The notes: generated by a model not told the origin, from the letters alone. DNA of 64,000 nt from Pseudomonadota bacterium (GCA_023418595.1 JAEZZI010000021.1:143151-207150); one strand, 5' to 3'; positions 24,961 to 32,931 are shown, counted from the first letter of the stretch. A program made the numbers and translations.

Positions 24961-25503
24961 TTACGATCCCAACGCACGATAAACGCTTGTCCTGCCGATG
25001 CCGAGCAGATGCGCGATCTCGGTTGGATTGTTGCCCTGCGCGTGCAGCTTCTTCACCTTCGCATAGTCAATGCTGGGCGAGCGCCCACGGTATTTTCCAT
25101 CGGCCTTGGCCTTGGCGATACCCTCTGCTTGGCGCTCCGCTCTTAGGTCAGCCTCGAATGCGGCAACAGCGCCGAGGATCGCCAAGGTTAGCTTACCGGT
25201 GGAGGTCGTCGTATCGACGCCCGACTGTGCCAAGCAGCGAAAGCCGACCTCCCGCTGGTCGAGCACGCCCAGAATGTTGTGCAAGTCTTGGGTGGAACGC
25301 GCCAGCCGGTCGAGCCGCGTCACAATCAGCGTGTCGCCAGCCCTTGCGAACTCAATCGCCTCGGCGAGAGCGGGGCGATCACCTGTGCTCCGGCCAGACT
25401 TCTTTTCGCTGAAGATTCGTTCGCATCCGGCCTCGCGCAGTGCATCGTGCTGGATTGAGAGGTCTTGGTCTTTCGTGCTGACTCTCGCGTAGCCGACCAA
25501 CAT
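24961..25503 (-). CDS. Small serine recombinase (resolvase/invertase)
   Basis: 180 residues from ATG 25503. The catalytic domain starts LVGYARVSTKDQDLSIQ with the nucleophilic serine at residue 9 and continues DTLIVTRLDRLARSTQDLHN with the supporting arginines. The C-terminal helix-turn-helix is NPTEIAHLLGIGRTSVYRAL. Length and layout are those of Tn3-type resolvases or DNA invertases. It could resolve dimers or cointegrates of the element. A cluster of TGTTCC half sites lies directly in front of the start. Confidence 0.93.
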   Translation of the reverse strand: MLVGYARVSTKDQDLSIQHDALREAGCERIFSEKKSGRSTGDRPALAEAIEFARAGDTLIVTRLDRLARSTQDLHNILGVLDQREVGFRCLAQSGVDTTTSTGKLTLAILGAVAAFEADLRAERQAEGIAKAKADGKYRGRSPSIDYAKVKKLHAQGNNPTEIAHLLGIGRTSVYRALGS

Positions 25504-25604
25504 GTTCCGTGTTCCCTTTGGCTCTCGGACTCTAACGGTATGTTCTAAAAGGGTCGATAGGTCAAGTCTTATGGAACACATTATGGTCCCGCCGCGCCTG
25601 TTCC
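25503..25604. promoter_or_regulatory. Possible res/operator region of the resolvase
   Basis: Within 102 bases upstream of the resolvase there are five near-identical half sites: TGTTCC at 25503 and 25510, TGTTCT at 25541, the inverse GGAACA at 25573, and TGTTCC at 25599. The 25541-25578 pair forms an imperfect dyad with TGTTC and GAACA ends. Resolvases bind such dyads (res subsites) next to their own gene. Confidence 0.4.
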
Positions 25605-25630
25605 ACCAAGGTATACCCTGTCGGACGCGA

Positions 25631-25825
25631 TCACTTCGGCGAGTTCAGCTTGGCCTTTGCGGCTTGTTCCGACTGGTTCGCGGTTCGCAATGCGTCCTGA
25701 TATTTCTGCGCAGCATTGCTCTTCTTGCGTCGTGCGTTGTCGATCTGTTGGTTTGCCTTCAATCGCTTCTGTGCTGCCTTTATGGCTTCGTCCTCTATGG
25801 ACTCGATGATGTCTTTGTATCTCAT
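25631..25825 (-). CDS. Small coiled-coil protein
   Basis: 64 residues, strongly charged and helical: YKDIIESIEDEAIKAAQKRL, then NQQIDNARRKKSNAAQKYQD, with lysine- and glutamine-rich heptads. No cysteines, no membrane segment. The gene has a well-placed ribosome site (CTCCTTTGAG on the plus strand just upstream, GGAGAGGG on the minus). Function unknown; small basic coiled-coil proteins of this sort are often accessory factors of mobile elements. Confidence 0.65.
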   Translation of the reverse strand: MRYKDIIESIEDEAIKAAQKRLKANQQIDNARRKKSNAAQKYQDALRTANQSEQAAKAKLNSPK

Positions 25826-25950
25826 GTCCCTCTCCTTTGAGCATTACTCTCCATTGCCCTCCTGACGGAGAGCGTTGGCGTCCGGTGATTTCACGGCGAT
25901 CTCGGCCCTGCTGGTAGCAACAGACGACGGTCGAACGGCGAGGTCGGTGG

Positions 25951-26430
25951 TCAGGCCGACAGCGGCAGCATGACGACTCGGTCGGTGTCGTCGGTCTGCC
26001 AGACATCCTTGAAGGTGTAGCTGTGCCACCCCTTCGCGCCGTGGATCGGCTCCACCACGCATGTTCCGCTGGCGACCAGCGTCCGCCAGATGTTCCGATC
26101 CGAGCCGCGCCGCTTCTCCCCGGCGAACAGCGCCTCGAACTTCGACCAGTCATCCGGGGCGACTTTGAAGGCTCCGTGAATATGGCCCGTCAGCAACGAA
26201 CCCTCTACAATGCCCACGGCTGGTGTCTGGCGCGCGCGATTCTGGGCGAGGTTGAACCCGCGCCCGATCAGGCGGCGCTGAACCAGCATGTGCGCCTTGA
26301 CGAACAGGCGATGAAGTGCGGGCACCGACTTCGTGAAGTTGGCGTCGTTGGGCTTGAAGGTGATGGCGTGGGTGAAGTCTTGATCGGAGAGAAAGTTCAG
26401 CCAGTTCGTATTTAAGGTGGTGGTGGGCAT
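25951..26430 (-). CDS. HUH-like replication protein, putative
   Basis: 159 residues from ATG 26430 (TTG 26466 is possible). Three short motifs match the order found in rolling-circle initiators: THAITFKPND (motif I, residues 21-29), TGHIHGAF (motif II, histidines 83 and 85 flanking one residue), and WHSYTFKD (Y138-x2-K141, motif III tyrosine-lysine). No helicase domain follows. The assignment rests on these motifs only and similarity to replication-like proteins of alphaproteobacterial elements; it could instead be a relaxase-like or inactive relative. It is transcribed away from the recombinase across an AT-rich dyad. Confidence 0.55.
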   Translation of the reverse strand: MPTTTLNTNWLNFLSDQDFTHAITFKPNDANFTKSVPALHRLFVKAHMLVQRRLIGRGFNLAQNRARQTPAVGIVEGSLLTGHIHGAFKVAPDDWSKFEALFAGEKRRGSDRNIWRTLVASGTCVVEPIHGAKGWHSYTFKDVWQTDDTDRVVMLPLSA

Positions 26431-26464
26431 GACTTGAAGATACCAGACGCCGTCCCGCGCTTTC

Positions 26465-26497
26465 AATAAATCAATCTGCGCTTCGTGCTGATTTATT
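26465..26497. promoter_or_regulatory. AT-rich dyad between divergent element genes
   Basis: AATAAATCA at 26465-26473 is exactly inverted as TGATTTATT at 26489-26497, with a 15-base spacer. It lies between the HUH-like gene (minus) and the small gene plus recombinase (plus), where a shared operator, or a replication origin for the HUH-like protein, would be expected. Confidence 0.5.
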
Positions 26498-26535
26498 TAT
26501 AGCCGCGAACTGGCTCTCCCTGTCAGGATCAGGGC

Positions 26536-26673
26536 ATGGATCACTTTAACCACACAGACAAACACAACGAGGCGCGGCGCGAGTTCGTGCGCGACCTCGC
26601 ACGAGCACTTGCGAAGATCATCGCCGCCGCTGACTATGCTGCCGAAGCCGCAGGTCTGGAGTCGAGTTCATGA
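26536..26673 (+). CDS. 45-residue protein coupled to the large recombinase
   Basis: The short frame MDHFNHTDKHNEARREFVRD and on to EAAGLESSS ends in TGA at 26671-26673, inside the ATGATG start of the recombinase (starts at 26670 and 26673), so the two are translationally coupled. It is helical, with a histidine-rich N-terminus and an alanine-rich amphipathic middle. Small proteins next to serine integrases can be directionality factors, but nothing in the sequence proves it here. Confidence 0.5.
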   Translation: MDHFNHTDKHNEARREFVRDLARALAKIIAAADYAAEAAGLESSS

Positions 26674-28304
26674 TGCCCGCCATCGGCGCGATCTACGCGC
26701 GCTACAGTTCGGACCTTCAGGACGAAACCTCCATCGCCGACCAGATTGGCCTGTCGGAGCGGCGCGCTGCTGCGAACGGGCATAGCCTGCCCGCAGCGAA
26801 CCGCTTCACCGACTACGCCAAGAGCGGCGCATCGGTCCTGCTGCGCGACGGCTACAAGGCGATGATGAAGGCCGCATACGACGGCGACTTCACGGTCCTG
26901 TATGTCGAGAATGTCTCGCGCCTGTCGCGGAACAACGGCGATGTCCAGAAGGCCATCGAGCACCTGACCTTCCTCGGCATCACCGTCATCGAGGCGGCAA
27001 CGAACACCGTGCTCGACCCGATGGGCGCGGCGGTGAAGGGGCTGGTGGCGCACCTCACCCGCGAGCAGACCGCGCAGATGGTGCGGCGCGGTCTGGACGG
27101 CATCGTCCGCAACGGCTTCACCGCGGGAGGCCGCGCCTACGGCTACCAGTCGGCACCGCGACACGCGCACGAGAAGCGGCGTGGCGGCATCCTCCTGATC
27201 GTCGAGGATCAGGCGCGGATCATCATCGAGATTTTCGAGCGCTATGCGGCGGGCGAGACCCCACGCGCCATCGCAGCCGACCTCAACGAGCGCGGGGTGA
27301 AGCCGCCACGCGGGAGCCGTTGGGCAGCGTCGTGTATCCACGGCGAGGCGGCACGCGGCAGCGGCATTCTGAACAACGAACTCTATGTCGGTCGCATCGT
27401 CTGGAACAAGAGCCGGATGGTGGTGAACCCGAACACCGGGAAACGCGTGTCCCGGCGCAATGACGCTGCCGAGTGGGTGCGCGCCGAGGCCGAGCATCTG
27501 CGCATCGTGTCGGAAGACTTGTGGGACGCTGTAGCGGCTCGCAAGGCGAAGAAACGGCAGGAGTCGCCACAGCGTGCCCGCGCCGCCAAGCGCGTGTTCA
27601 GCGGGCTGCTTCGCTGCGGTGCCTGCGGTAGCGGCATGTCCACCAAGGGCGCGGACAAGACGGGCCGCACGCGGTTCCAATGCTCGCGCCACAAGGAGAG
27701 CGGCGACTGCCCAGACCCGCGCAGCTACTACATTGACGAGATCGAGGAGCGGGTGTTGGGCCTGCTGCTGCGCGAACTTCAAGAGCCGGATGCGATCCGG
27801 GACTTCCTCGACGCATACGATACAGAGATGAAGCGGTTGCGGATGTCATCGACAACCCAGCGGGCATCGCTCGAAGCGGAACTCGCCAAGGCGTCTGCCC
27901 GAGCCACCCGCCTGAACGATATGTTGATGGATGGCTTCGGGGATCGCGTCCGCGTCAACGATGAACTTCAGGTCGTGCTGGTGCGTGAAAACGAGTTGAA
28001 GCATCGGCTGGCGGCTATGGCTACGCCCAGCGTCGTCGTGCTCCACCCCGGTGCGCGCGAACGCTATCTTACCGCCGTTGCCCGCCTTCACGAAACGCTT
28101 GGCGGCGACGGCGAGACGGAAGCGGCAAAGGTCGTGCGCGAAGTGATCGAGACGGTAGTGCTTCACCCGGCTGGCGCGTCGCGCAACCGCCACACGCCAC
28201 CGCCGAAGATCGAGATCATCGGTCGTTTGGAAGCCCTGATTGGGCAGCGTTTCCTGATGCCCCGCGCTGTCGGGGGGATGAATGGTAGCGGAGGAGGGAC
28301 TTGA
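26670..28304 (+). CDS. Large serine recombinase (integrase)
   Basis: 544 residues. Resolvase-type catalytic domain first (GAIYARYSSDLQDETSIADQ, serine 13 as nucleophile; VENVSRLSRNNGDVQKAIEH), then the Recombinase domain (YAAGETPRAIAADLNERGVK, GILNNELYVGRIVWNK), then a zinc ribbon (LRCGACGSGMSTKGADK with FQCSRHKESGDCPD) and a C-terminal coiled coil (EAELAKASARATRLNDMLMD). It is the likely integrase of the element. Its last codons and TGA lie in the attachment repeat and the tRNA 3' end (28283-28304), so the end of the protein is supplied by the target site. Confidence 0.95.
   Translation: MMPAIGAIYARYSSDLQDETSIADQIGLSERRAAANGHSLPAANRFTDYAKSGASVLLRDGYKAMMKAAYDGDFTVLYVENVSRLSRNNGDVQKAIEHLTFLGITVIEAATNTVLDPMGAAVKGLVAHLTREQTAQMVRRGLDGIVRNGFTAGGRAYGYQSAPRHAHEKRRGGILLIVEDQARIIIEIFERYAAGETPRAIAADLNERGVKPPRGSRWAASCIHGEAARGSGILNNELYVGRIVWNKSRMVVNPNTGKRVSRRNDAAEWVRAEAEHLRIVSEDLWDAVAARKAKKRQESPQRARAAKRVFSGLLRCGACGSGMSTKGADKTGRTRFQCSRHKESGDCPDPRSYYIDEIEERVLGLLLRELQEPDAIRDFLDAYDTEMKRLRMSSTTQRASLEAELAKASARATRLNDMLMDGFGDRVRVNDELQVVLVRENELKHRLAAMATPSVVVLHPGARERYLTAVARLHETLGGDGETEAAKVVREVIETVVLHPAGASRNRHTPPPKIEIIGRLEALIGQRFLMPRAVGGMNGSGGGT
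28283..28299. repeat. Attachment-site repeat, tRNA copy (attR-like)
   Basis: TGGTAGCGGAGGAGGGA, the complement of the tRNA-Met 3' end including the encoded CCA. Identical to 24190-24206. Confidence 0.85.
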
Positions 28305-28359
28305 ACCCCCGACCCCAGGATTATGATTCCCGTGCTCTAACCAGCTGAGCTACTCCGCC
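28283..28359 (-). tRNA. tRNA-Met (CAU), elongator type
   Basis: 77 bases on the minus strand with CCA encoded. Acceptor GGCGGAG pairs with CTCCGCT (one G-U at the end), D arm GCTC-GAGC, anticodon stem CGGGA-TCCTG with loop ATCATAA giving anticodon CAT (28323-28325), T loop TTCAAGT. The features fit elongator methionine tRNA better than initiator or the isoleucine-2 type. It is the target of the integrated element and stays intact. Confidence 0.93.
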
Positions 28360-28417
28360 CCAAAGGGTCTCACCCTTGCGGGGAGAGCGGGCCGTTTAGT
28401 CAGCCCCGCGCGGTCGG

Positions 28418-28960
28418 TCAAGCGAACATATGGCGCGAAATCGGCTCCCACGGGCCGCCGCGATAATGGAAGCAGCCGATGCCCGCGATCGCCAGCGGGC
28501 GCGGGCGAAATCCCGCTTCCAGCTCCGTTTTCAGGGCGCGCGCGACGCCGGGTTCGACCTTGTTCTGGATGGTGACGTGCGGTCGCCATCCCCCCGCGTC
28601 CTGCGGGGTCAACAGCGTTGCGAAAGCGTCGCGCAGCGATTCGCGGATCGCCTCAAGCTCGGGCGATTCGACCCGGAACGCCACCCCGCGGCCCAGGTTC
28701 ATCATACCGGCCAGCATTGCCCGCGGTGGTGCCACCCCCCGAGCCTCCTGCGTCAGCCGACGCTTCAACTCGTGCACCACCGACGGCGGCAGATGGTGGA
28801 ACAGCGTCAGATGCGCGTCGAGATGGTTGCGCTCCGGCGGGAAATGCGCGCGGCGCAGGCCGGTAAGATAGGCCGCATCCTCCGCTCCGAACAGCGCCGA
28901 CACGATGATCGGCGCTCCCACGAGGGGGATCGGCGCGGAGGTCAGGGTTGCCTGGCTCAA
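28418..28960 (-). CDS. 2'-5' RNA ligase / 2H phosphoesterase family protein
   Basis: 180 residues from TTG 28960, which overlaps the kup stop as TTGA; the longer frame to 29047 duplicates kup in another register. The two catalytic H-x-T motifs are LDAHLTLFHHLP and GGWRPHVTIQNKVEP, about 90 residues apart as the 2H fold requires. Family members act on 2'-5' linkages or cyclic phosphates of RNA; the natural substrate is usually unclear. Probably co-expressed with kup, though no functional tie is known. Confidence 0.85.
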   Translation of the reverse strand: MSQATLTSAPIPLVGAPIIVSALFGAEDAAYLTGLRRAHFPPERNHLDAHLTLFHHLPPSVVHELKRRLTQEARGVAPPRAMLAGMMNLGRGVAFRVESPELEAIRESLRDAFATLLTPQDAGGWRPHVTIQNKVEPGVARALKTELEAGFRPRPLAIAGIGCFHYRGGPWEPISRHMFA

Positions 28961-30900
28961 ATTTCGACCTGGCTGCCCAGCTCGACCACCCGGTTGGTGG
29001 GCAGGCGGAAAAACTCCATCGCGCTTTCGGCGTTCCGCAGCATCCACGCGAACAGCTTTTCACGCCAAACCGACATGCCGGGCGTCTCCGCCGTCAACAG
29101 GGTCTGGCGCGACAGGAAGAAGCTGGTCTCGACCATTCGGAAGTCCGCTCCACAGGCATGAACCTGCTTCAGGGCGGCCGGAACGTCGGCATCCTGCATG
29201 AATCCGAAACGCAGGATCATGCGGTGAAATCCCTGCCCCAAAATTTCGAGTTCGACGCGTTCGTCGTCCGAAACATAGGGCACGTCGCTGATTCTGACCG
29301 TCAGCAGGATCACGCGCTCGTGCAGCACCTTGTTGTGCTTTAGATTGTGGAGCAGTGCGTGCGGCACGCCTTCGGGAGTCGAGGTCATGAACACCGCCGT
29401 CCCCGGCACGCGGGTCGCGGATGTCGCGGCCGACTGGATGAACACCTTGATCGGCATCGCCGCCTCACGCATCCGCTCGATCATCAATGCCCGACCGCGC
29501 GACCAGGTGGTCAGCAGGGTGAAGATGACCAGGCCGACCACCAGCGGGAACCAGCCGCCATCGGGAATCTTTGTCAGGTTGGCGGCAAAATAGGCGATGT
29601 CGACGATGAAGAAGATCGTCAGCAACGGTACCGCATAATACCATTTCCAGCGCCACAGATAGAAAAGCGCGACCGTCAGCAGACAGGTGTCGATCAGCAT
29701 CGCGCCCGTCACCGCGATCCCGTAAGCGGCGGTCAGATTCGACGACGACTGAAAGGTCAGCACCAGCAGGATGACCATGATCATCAGCGCCCAGTTGACG
29801 AACGGGATGTAGATCTGGCCCGCGGTCGATGCACTGGTATGTTCGATCCTCAGGCGCGGCATGAAGCCCAGCTGGATCGCCTGTTGTGTGACCGAGAACG
29901 CGCCGGAGATCACCGCCTGGCTGGCGATGATCGCTGCCGAGGTCGCGATCACCAGCAGGATGATCTGGAACCAGTCGGGCGCCAGCAGGAAGAACGGGTT
30001 CTGAAGCGCCAGCACCCCGTCGCGCATCAACAGCGCGCCCTGGCCCATATAATTGCACATGAGGGCCGGGATCACGAACCACAGCCAGGACAGCTTGATC
30101 GGCTTGCGCCCGAAATGCCCCATATCGGCATAGAGCGCCTCCGCCCCCGTCACCGCCAGCACCACCGACCCCAGCGCAAGGAACGCAGGCAGAGGGTCGA
30201 TGATGAAGAAATTGACCGCGTAATAGGGATTGAGCGCCCACAGGATCGACGGGGTTTTCAGAAAACTGATGATGCCCAGCGTCGCGATAGTCGCAAAATA
30301 GGTCATCATGATGGGGCCGAAAAACGCCCCCACCCGCCCGGTGCCGTTGCGCTGGATCGCGAAAAGGAACACCATGATCGCAACCGCGATCGGCACGATC
30401 CACCCGGCAAAGGCGGGGGCGGCGACCGAAATCCCCTCCACCGCGCCCAGCACCGACACGGCGGGCGTAATCATCGAATCGCCGTAGAACAGCGCGGTCG
30501 CGAACACGCCCAGGAACACGACCCCGCGCGACCAGCGCTGTTTGGAGGTTCGCCCGGAAATCAGCGCGAGCAGCGCCAGGCTGCCGCCCTCGCCCTTGTT
30601 ATCCAGCCGCATGATGATGGTGACGTATTTCAGCGTCACGACGATCATCATCGACCAGAACATCAGGCTGACCACGCCCATGATGTGTTCGGTGTCGAGC
30701 GCGAGCGGATGGTGCCCGGCGAATGTTTCGCGAAACGCATAGAGCGGGCTGGTGCCGATATCGCCGAACACCACGCCGATCGCGCCGACCGCGAGTTTCC
30801 ACAGACCCTGCGCGCGGCCATGCGCGTCGAGATGCGCGTGGCCGTGATTCGGGTCCGCTGCGGGCGACGCGGCGTCCGGGATTTGTTCGTTTGAGGTCAC
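28957..30900 (-). CDS. kup: Low-affinity potassium uptake protein Kup
   Basis: About 647 residues from GTG 30900, chosen because the following sequence aligns with usual Kup N-termini; an upstream ATG at 31014 has no ribosome site. KLAVGAIGVVFGDIGTSPLY is the family hallmark at the start of the membrane domain, with twelve hydrophobic segments after it and a hydrophilic C-terminal cytoplasmic domain (from about VFIQSAATSATRVPGTAVFM). It imports potassium with protons. Its stop overlaps the TTG start of the 2H protein gene. Confidence 0.95.
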   Translation of the reverse strand: MTSNEQIPDAASPAADPNHGHAHLDAHGRAQGLWKLAVGAIGVVFGDIGTSPLYAFRETFAGHHPLALDTEHIMGVVSLMFWSMMIVVTLKYVTIIMRLDNKGEGGSLALLALISGRTSKQRWSRGVVFLGVFATALFYGDSMITPAVSVLGAVEGISVAAPAFAGWIVPIAVAIMVFLFAIQRNGTGRVGAFFGPIMMTYFATIATLGIISFLKTPSILWALNPYYAVNFFIIDPLPAFLALGSVVLAVTGAEALYADMGHFGRKPIKLSWLWFVIPALMCNYMGQGALLMRDGVLALQNPFFLLAPDWFQIILLVIATSAAIIASQAVISGAFSVTQQAIQLGFMPRLRIEHTSASTAGQIYIPFVNWALMIMVILLVLTFQSSSNLTAAYGIAVTGAMLIDTCLLTVALFYLWRWKWYYAVPLLTIFFIVDIAYFAANLTKIPDGGWFPLVVGLVIFTLLTTWSRGRALMIERMREAAMPIKVFIQSAATSATRVPGTAVFMTSTPEGVPHALLHNLKHNKVLHERVILLTVRISDVPYVSDDERVELEILGQGFHRMILRFGFMQDADVPAALKQVHACGADFRMVETSFFLSRQTLLTAETPGMSVWREKLFAWMLRNAESAMEFFRLPTNRVVELGSQVEI

Positions 30901-31085
30901 AGGCTCGGCGTTGCGACCTGGAGGGGAACCGACGACTTGGCCATACGACCGTCTGCCTGCCTTTTGCGATAAGCGCGCGCCGTTAGCATGGGCGAAAACG
31001 GGCTGCAATGGCACCCCATACAGGGGGACAATCCGGCTTTGTTTCGCTATGGGGCAGCGAACGATTCTTTCGCGGAGAGGAAATA

Positions 31086-32189
31086 ATGCGAGTCGGCGTC
31101 CCCAAGGAAATCAAGAACCACGAATATCGCGTGGGCCTGACCCCGCCGTCGGTCGAGGAACTGGTGCGGCATGGCCATGACGTGTTCGTCGAAACGAACG
31201 CGGGCATGGGCATCGATTTCACCGATCAGGACTACAAGGACGCCGGCGCGACGATCCTCAACACCGCCGCCGAAGTGTTCGCGCAGAGCGACATGATCGT
31301 GAAGGTGAAGGAACCTCAACAAGTCGAAATCGCGATGCTGGAACCGCGCCACACGCTGTTCACCTATCTCCACCTCGCCGCCGATCAGCCGCAGACCGAC
31401 GGGCTGATGAAATCGGGCGCGACCTGCATCGCGTACGAAACCGTCACCAGCGATTCGCGCCAGTTGCCGCTCTTGAAGCCGATGAGCGAAGTCGCGGGCC
31501 GCATGTCGGTTCAGGTCGGCGCACATTATCTGGAAAAGGAACAGGGCGGGCGCGGCGTATTGCTGGGCGGCGTCCCCGGCGTCGCGCCTGCGCGGGTCGC
31601 GATCATCGGCGGCGGCGTGTCGGGCGTGAACGCGGCGCAGATGGCGACGGGCCTGCGCGCAGACGTGACCATTTACGACATTTCGAACGAACGCCTCGCC
31701 GAACTCGACATGCATTTCGGCAGCCAGATCAAGACCGCCTATGCCAGCCGTGCGGCAATCGCCGCCGCAGTCGCAAAGGCGCATCTGGTGATCGGCGCGG
31801 TGCTGGTCCCCGGCGCCGCCGCACCCAAGCTAGTGACGCGCGACATGCTCAAGACGATGAAGCGCGGATCGGTGCTGGTCGATATCGCGATCGACCAGGG
31901 CGGCTGTTTCGAAACCTCGCGCGCGACGACGCATGACGACCCGGTTTATGAGGAAGAAGGCGTCATCCATTATTGCGTCGCCAACATGCCCGGCGCGGTC
32001 GCACGCACCTCGGCATTCGCACTCAACAATGCGACGCTGCCGTTCGTGCTGAAACTGGCGAACCAGGGTGCGGAAGCGGCGATGCGTGCGGACAAGCATC
32101 TCGCCAATGGGCTGAACGTGTCCGACGGCAAGATCCGCCACGAAGCGGTCGCCGAAGCGTTCGGTTACACGTTCGAGGCCTGGCAGTAA
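31086..32189 (+). CDS. ald: Alanine dehydrogenase
   Basis: 367 residues from ATG 31086 with ribosome site GAGAGGAAATA. It interconverts alanine and pyruvate with NAD. MRVGVPKEIKNHEYRVGLTP is the family N-terminus; the catalytic lysine lies near VKVKEP, the histidine near FTYLHLAAD; the nucleotide-binding loop is VAIIGGGVSGVNAAQMATGL; and VDIAIDQGGCFETSR with the C-terminal ANMPGAVARTSAFALNNATL completes it. It is divergent from kup with a gap of about 185 bases that must hold both promoters. Confidence 0.96.
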   Translation: MRVGVPKEIKNHEYRVGLTPPSVEELVRHGHDVFVETNAGMGIDFTDQDYKDAGATILNTAAEVFAQSDMIVKVKEPQQVEIAMLEPRHTLFTYLHLAADQPQTDGLMKSGATCIAYETVTSDSRQLPLLKPMSEVAGRMSVQVGAHYLEKEQGGRGVLLGGVPGVAPARVAIIGGGVSGVNAAQMATGLRADVTIYDISNERLAELDMHFGSQIKTAYASRAAIAAAVAKAHLVIGAVLVPGAAAPKLVTRDMLKTMKRGSVLVDIAIDQGGCFETSRATTHDDPVYEEEGVIHYCVANMPGAVARTSAFALNNATLPFVLKLANQGAEAAMRADKHLANGLNVSDGKIRHEAVAEAFGYTFEAWQ

Positions 32190-32207
32190 GGGCTGCCTTT
32201 AGCGCTC

Positions 32208-32290
32208 TCGTGCTCCCGCGAAGGCGGGAGCCCAGGAGCCCCTAGCGTTTTCGATTGTGGCTCTGGATTCCCGCCTGCGCGGGAATACGA
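32208..32290. repeat. Inverted-repeat element, CTCCCGCGAAGGCGGGAG type
   Basis: CTCCCGCGAAGGCGGGAG at 32213 is a complete hairpin, and GATTCCCGCCTGCGCGGGAA around 32267 forms a second one; together they are the CCCGC-class element. It separates the convergent ald and ccmI-like genes. Confidence 0.7.
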
Positions 32291-32295
32291 GCCTG

Positions 32296-32931
32296 CTATC
32301 CCGCCCGATCGCGCATCTCGATGATCCGGTCGAGCAACGCCAGCCGCATCGCAATCGCGTCCTTCAACCGCCCCTCCGGCGTCAACGCATAGGCTTTGGC
32401 CCAGCGCGCGCGCGCGCCGTCGAGATCGCCGGTGCGGACATGCGCGAGCCCGTCGAAAAACCACGGTCCCGGCTGCGACGGATCGATCAGTATCGCGCGA
32501 TCGAACGCCAGCCGCGCGGCGGGCGAAATCGCCTGTCCGCCGTCATGGTCGACGATTGCGTCGCCCAACCCGGTCCACGCCCCCTGGCTAGCCGGGTTGG
32601 CACGCGCGGCGGCCAGCATCACCGACACCGCGCTGCCCGTTGCCCCGCCGCGGCGTAATCCGTCGCTGGCGACGAAACTCGCGGCTTCTGGTCCGAACCG
32701 TCCGAAAAATGCCTGGCGCAATTCGACGATCTGCGGATCGACGGGGCGTCCCGCAGCCCGGTGCTCGACCGGACTGCCCGGCAGCGATGGTTCGCCCTGC
32801 CACGCATAGCCCGCCGCCCCGAGCATCAGTGCCGCCGCGGCGAACGCCCAGAGCGGGCGCGGGAAGCGCAGCCACCACATCGCCACCGCCGCCGCGACGC
32901 CCGCGGCCAGCAACATCGCCCAGCCGATCAT
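32296..32931 (-). CDS. CcmI-like cytochrome c biogenesis protein with TPR region
   Basis: 211 residues from ATG 32931. Two membrane helices at the N-terminus (IGWAMLLAAGVAAAVAMWWL and LWAFAAAALMLGAAGYAW) are followed by a helical TPR-like periplasmic part with AWTGLGDAIVDHDGG, FDRAILIDPSQPGPWFFDGL and RARWAKAYALTPEGRL. The layout matches CcmI/NrfG-type proteins that hold apocytochrome for the ligation machinery. It overlaps ccmH and ends the operon. Confidence 0.85.
   Translation of the reverse strand: MIGWAMLLAAGVAAAVAMWWLRFPRPLWAFAAAALMLGAAGYAWQGEPSLPGSPVEHRAAGRPVDPQIVELRQAFFGRFGPEAASFVASDGLRRGGATGSAVSVMLAAARANPASQGAWTGLGDAIVDHDGGQAISPAARLAFDRAILIDPSQPGPWFFDGLAHVRTGDLDGARARWAKAYALTPEGRLKDAIAMRLALLDRIIEMRDRAG

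Larger units (their letters stand above)
24190..28299. mobile_element. 4.1 kb integrated element in the 3' end of tRNA-Met
   Basis: Bounded by an exact 17 bp direct repeat, TGGTAGCGGAGGAGGGA, at 24190-24206 and 28283-28299. The right copy is the 3' end (CCA and acceptor/T-arm side) of the intact tRNA-Met gene, so the tRNA is preserved by the duplication. Genes in order: cation efflux protein, small resolvase (minus), a coiled-coil protein (minus), a HUH-like replication protein (minus), then a 45-codon gene and a large serine recombinase (plus). Base composition is less GC-rich than the flanks in several stretches. No conjugation or capsid genes are seen. Confidence 0.8.

Noticed and set aside
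29347..30894. Plus-strand frame of about 515 codons opposite kup
   Set aside because: A shadow of kup, mainly charged low-complexity sequence.
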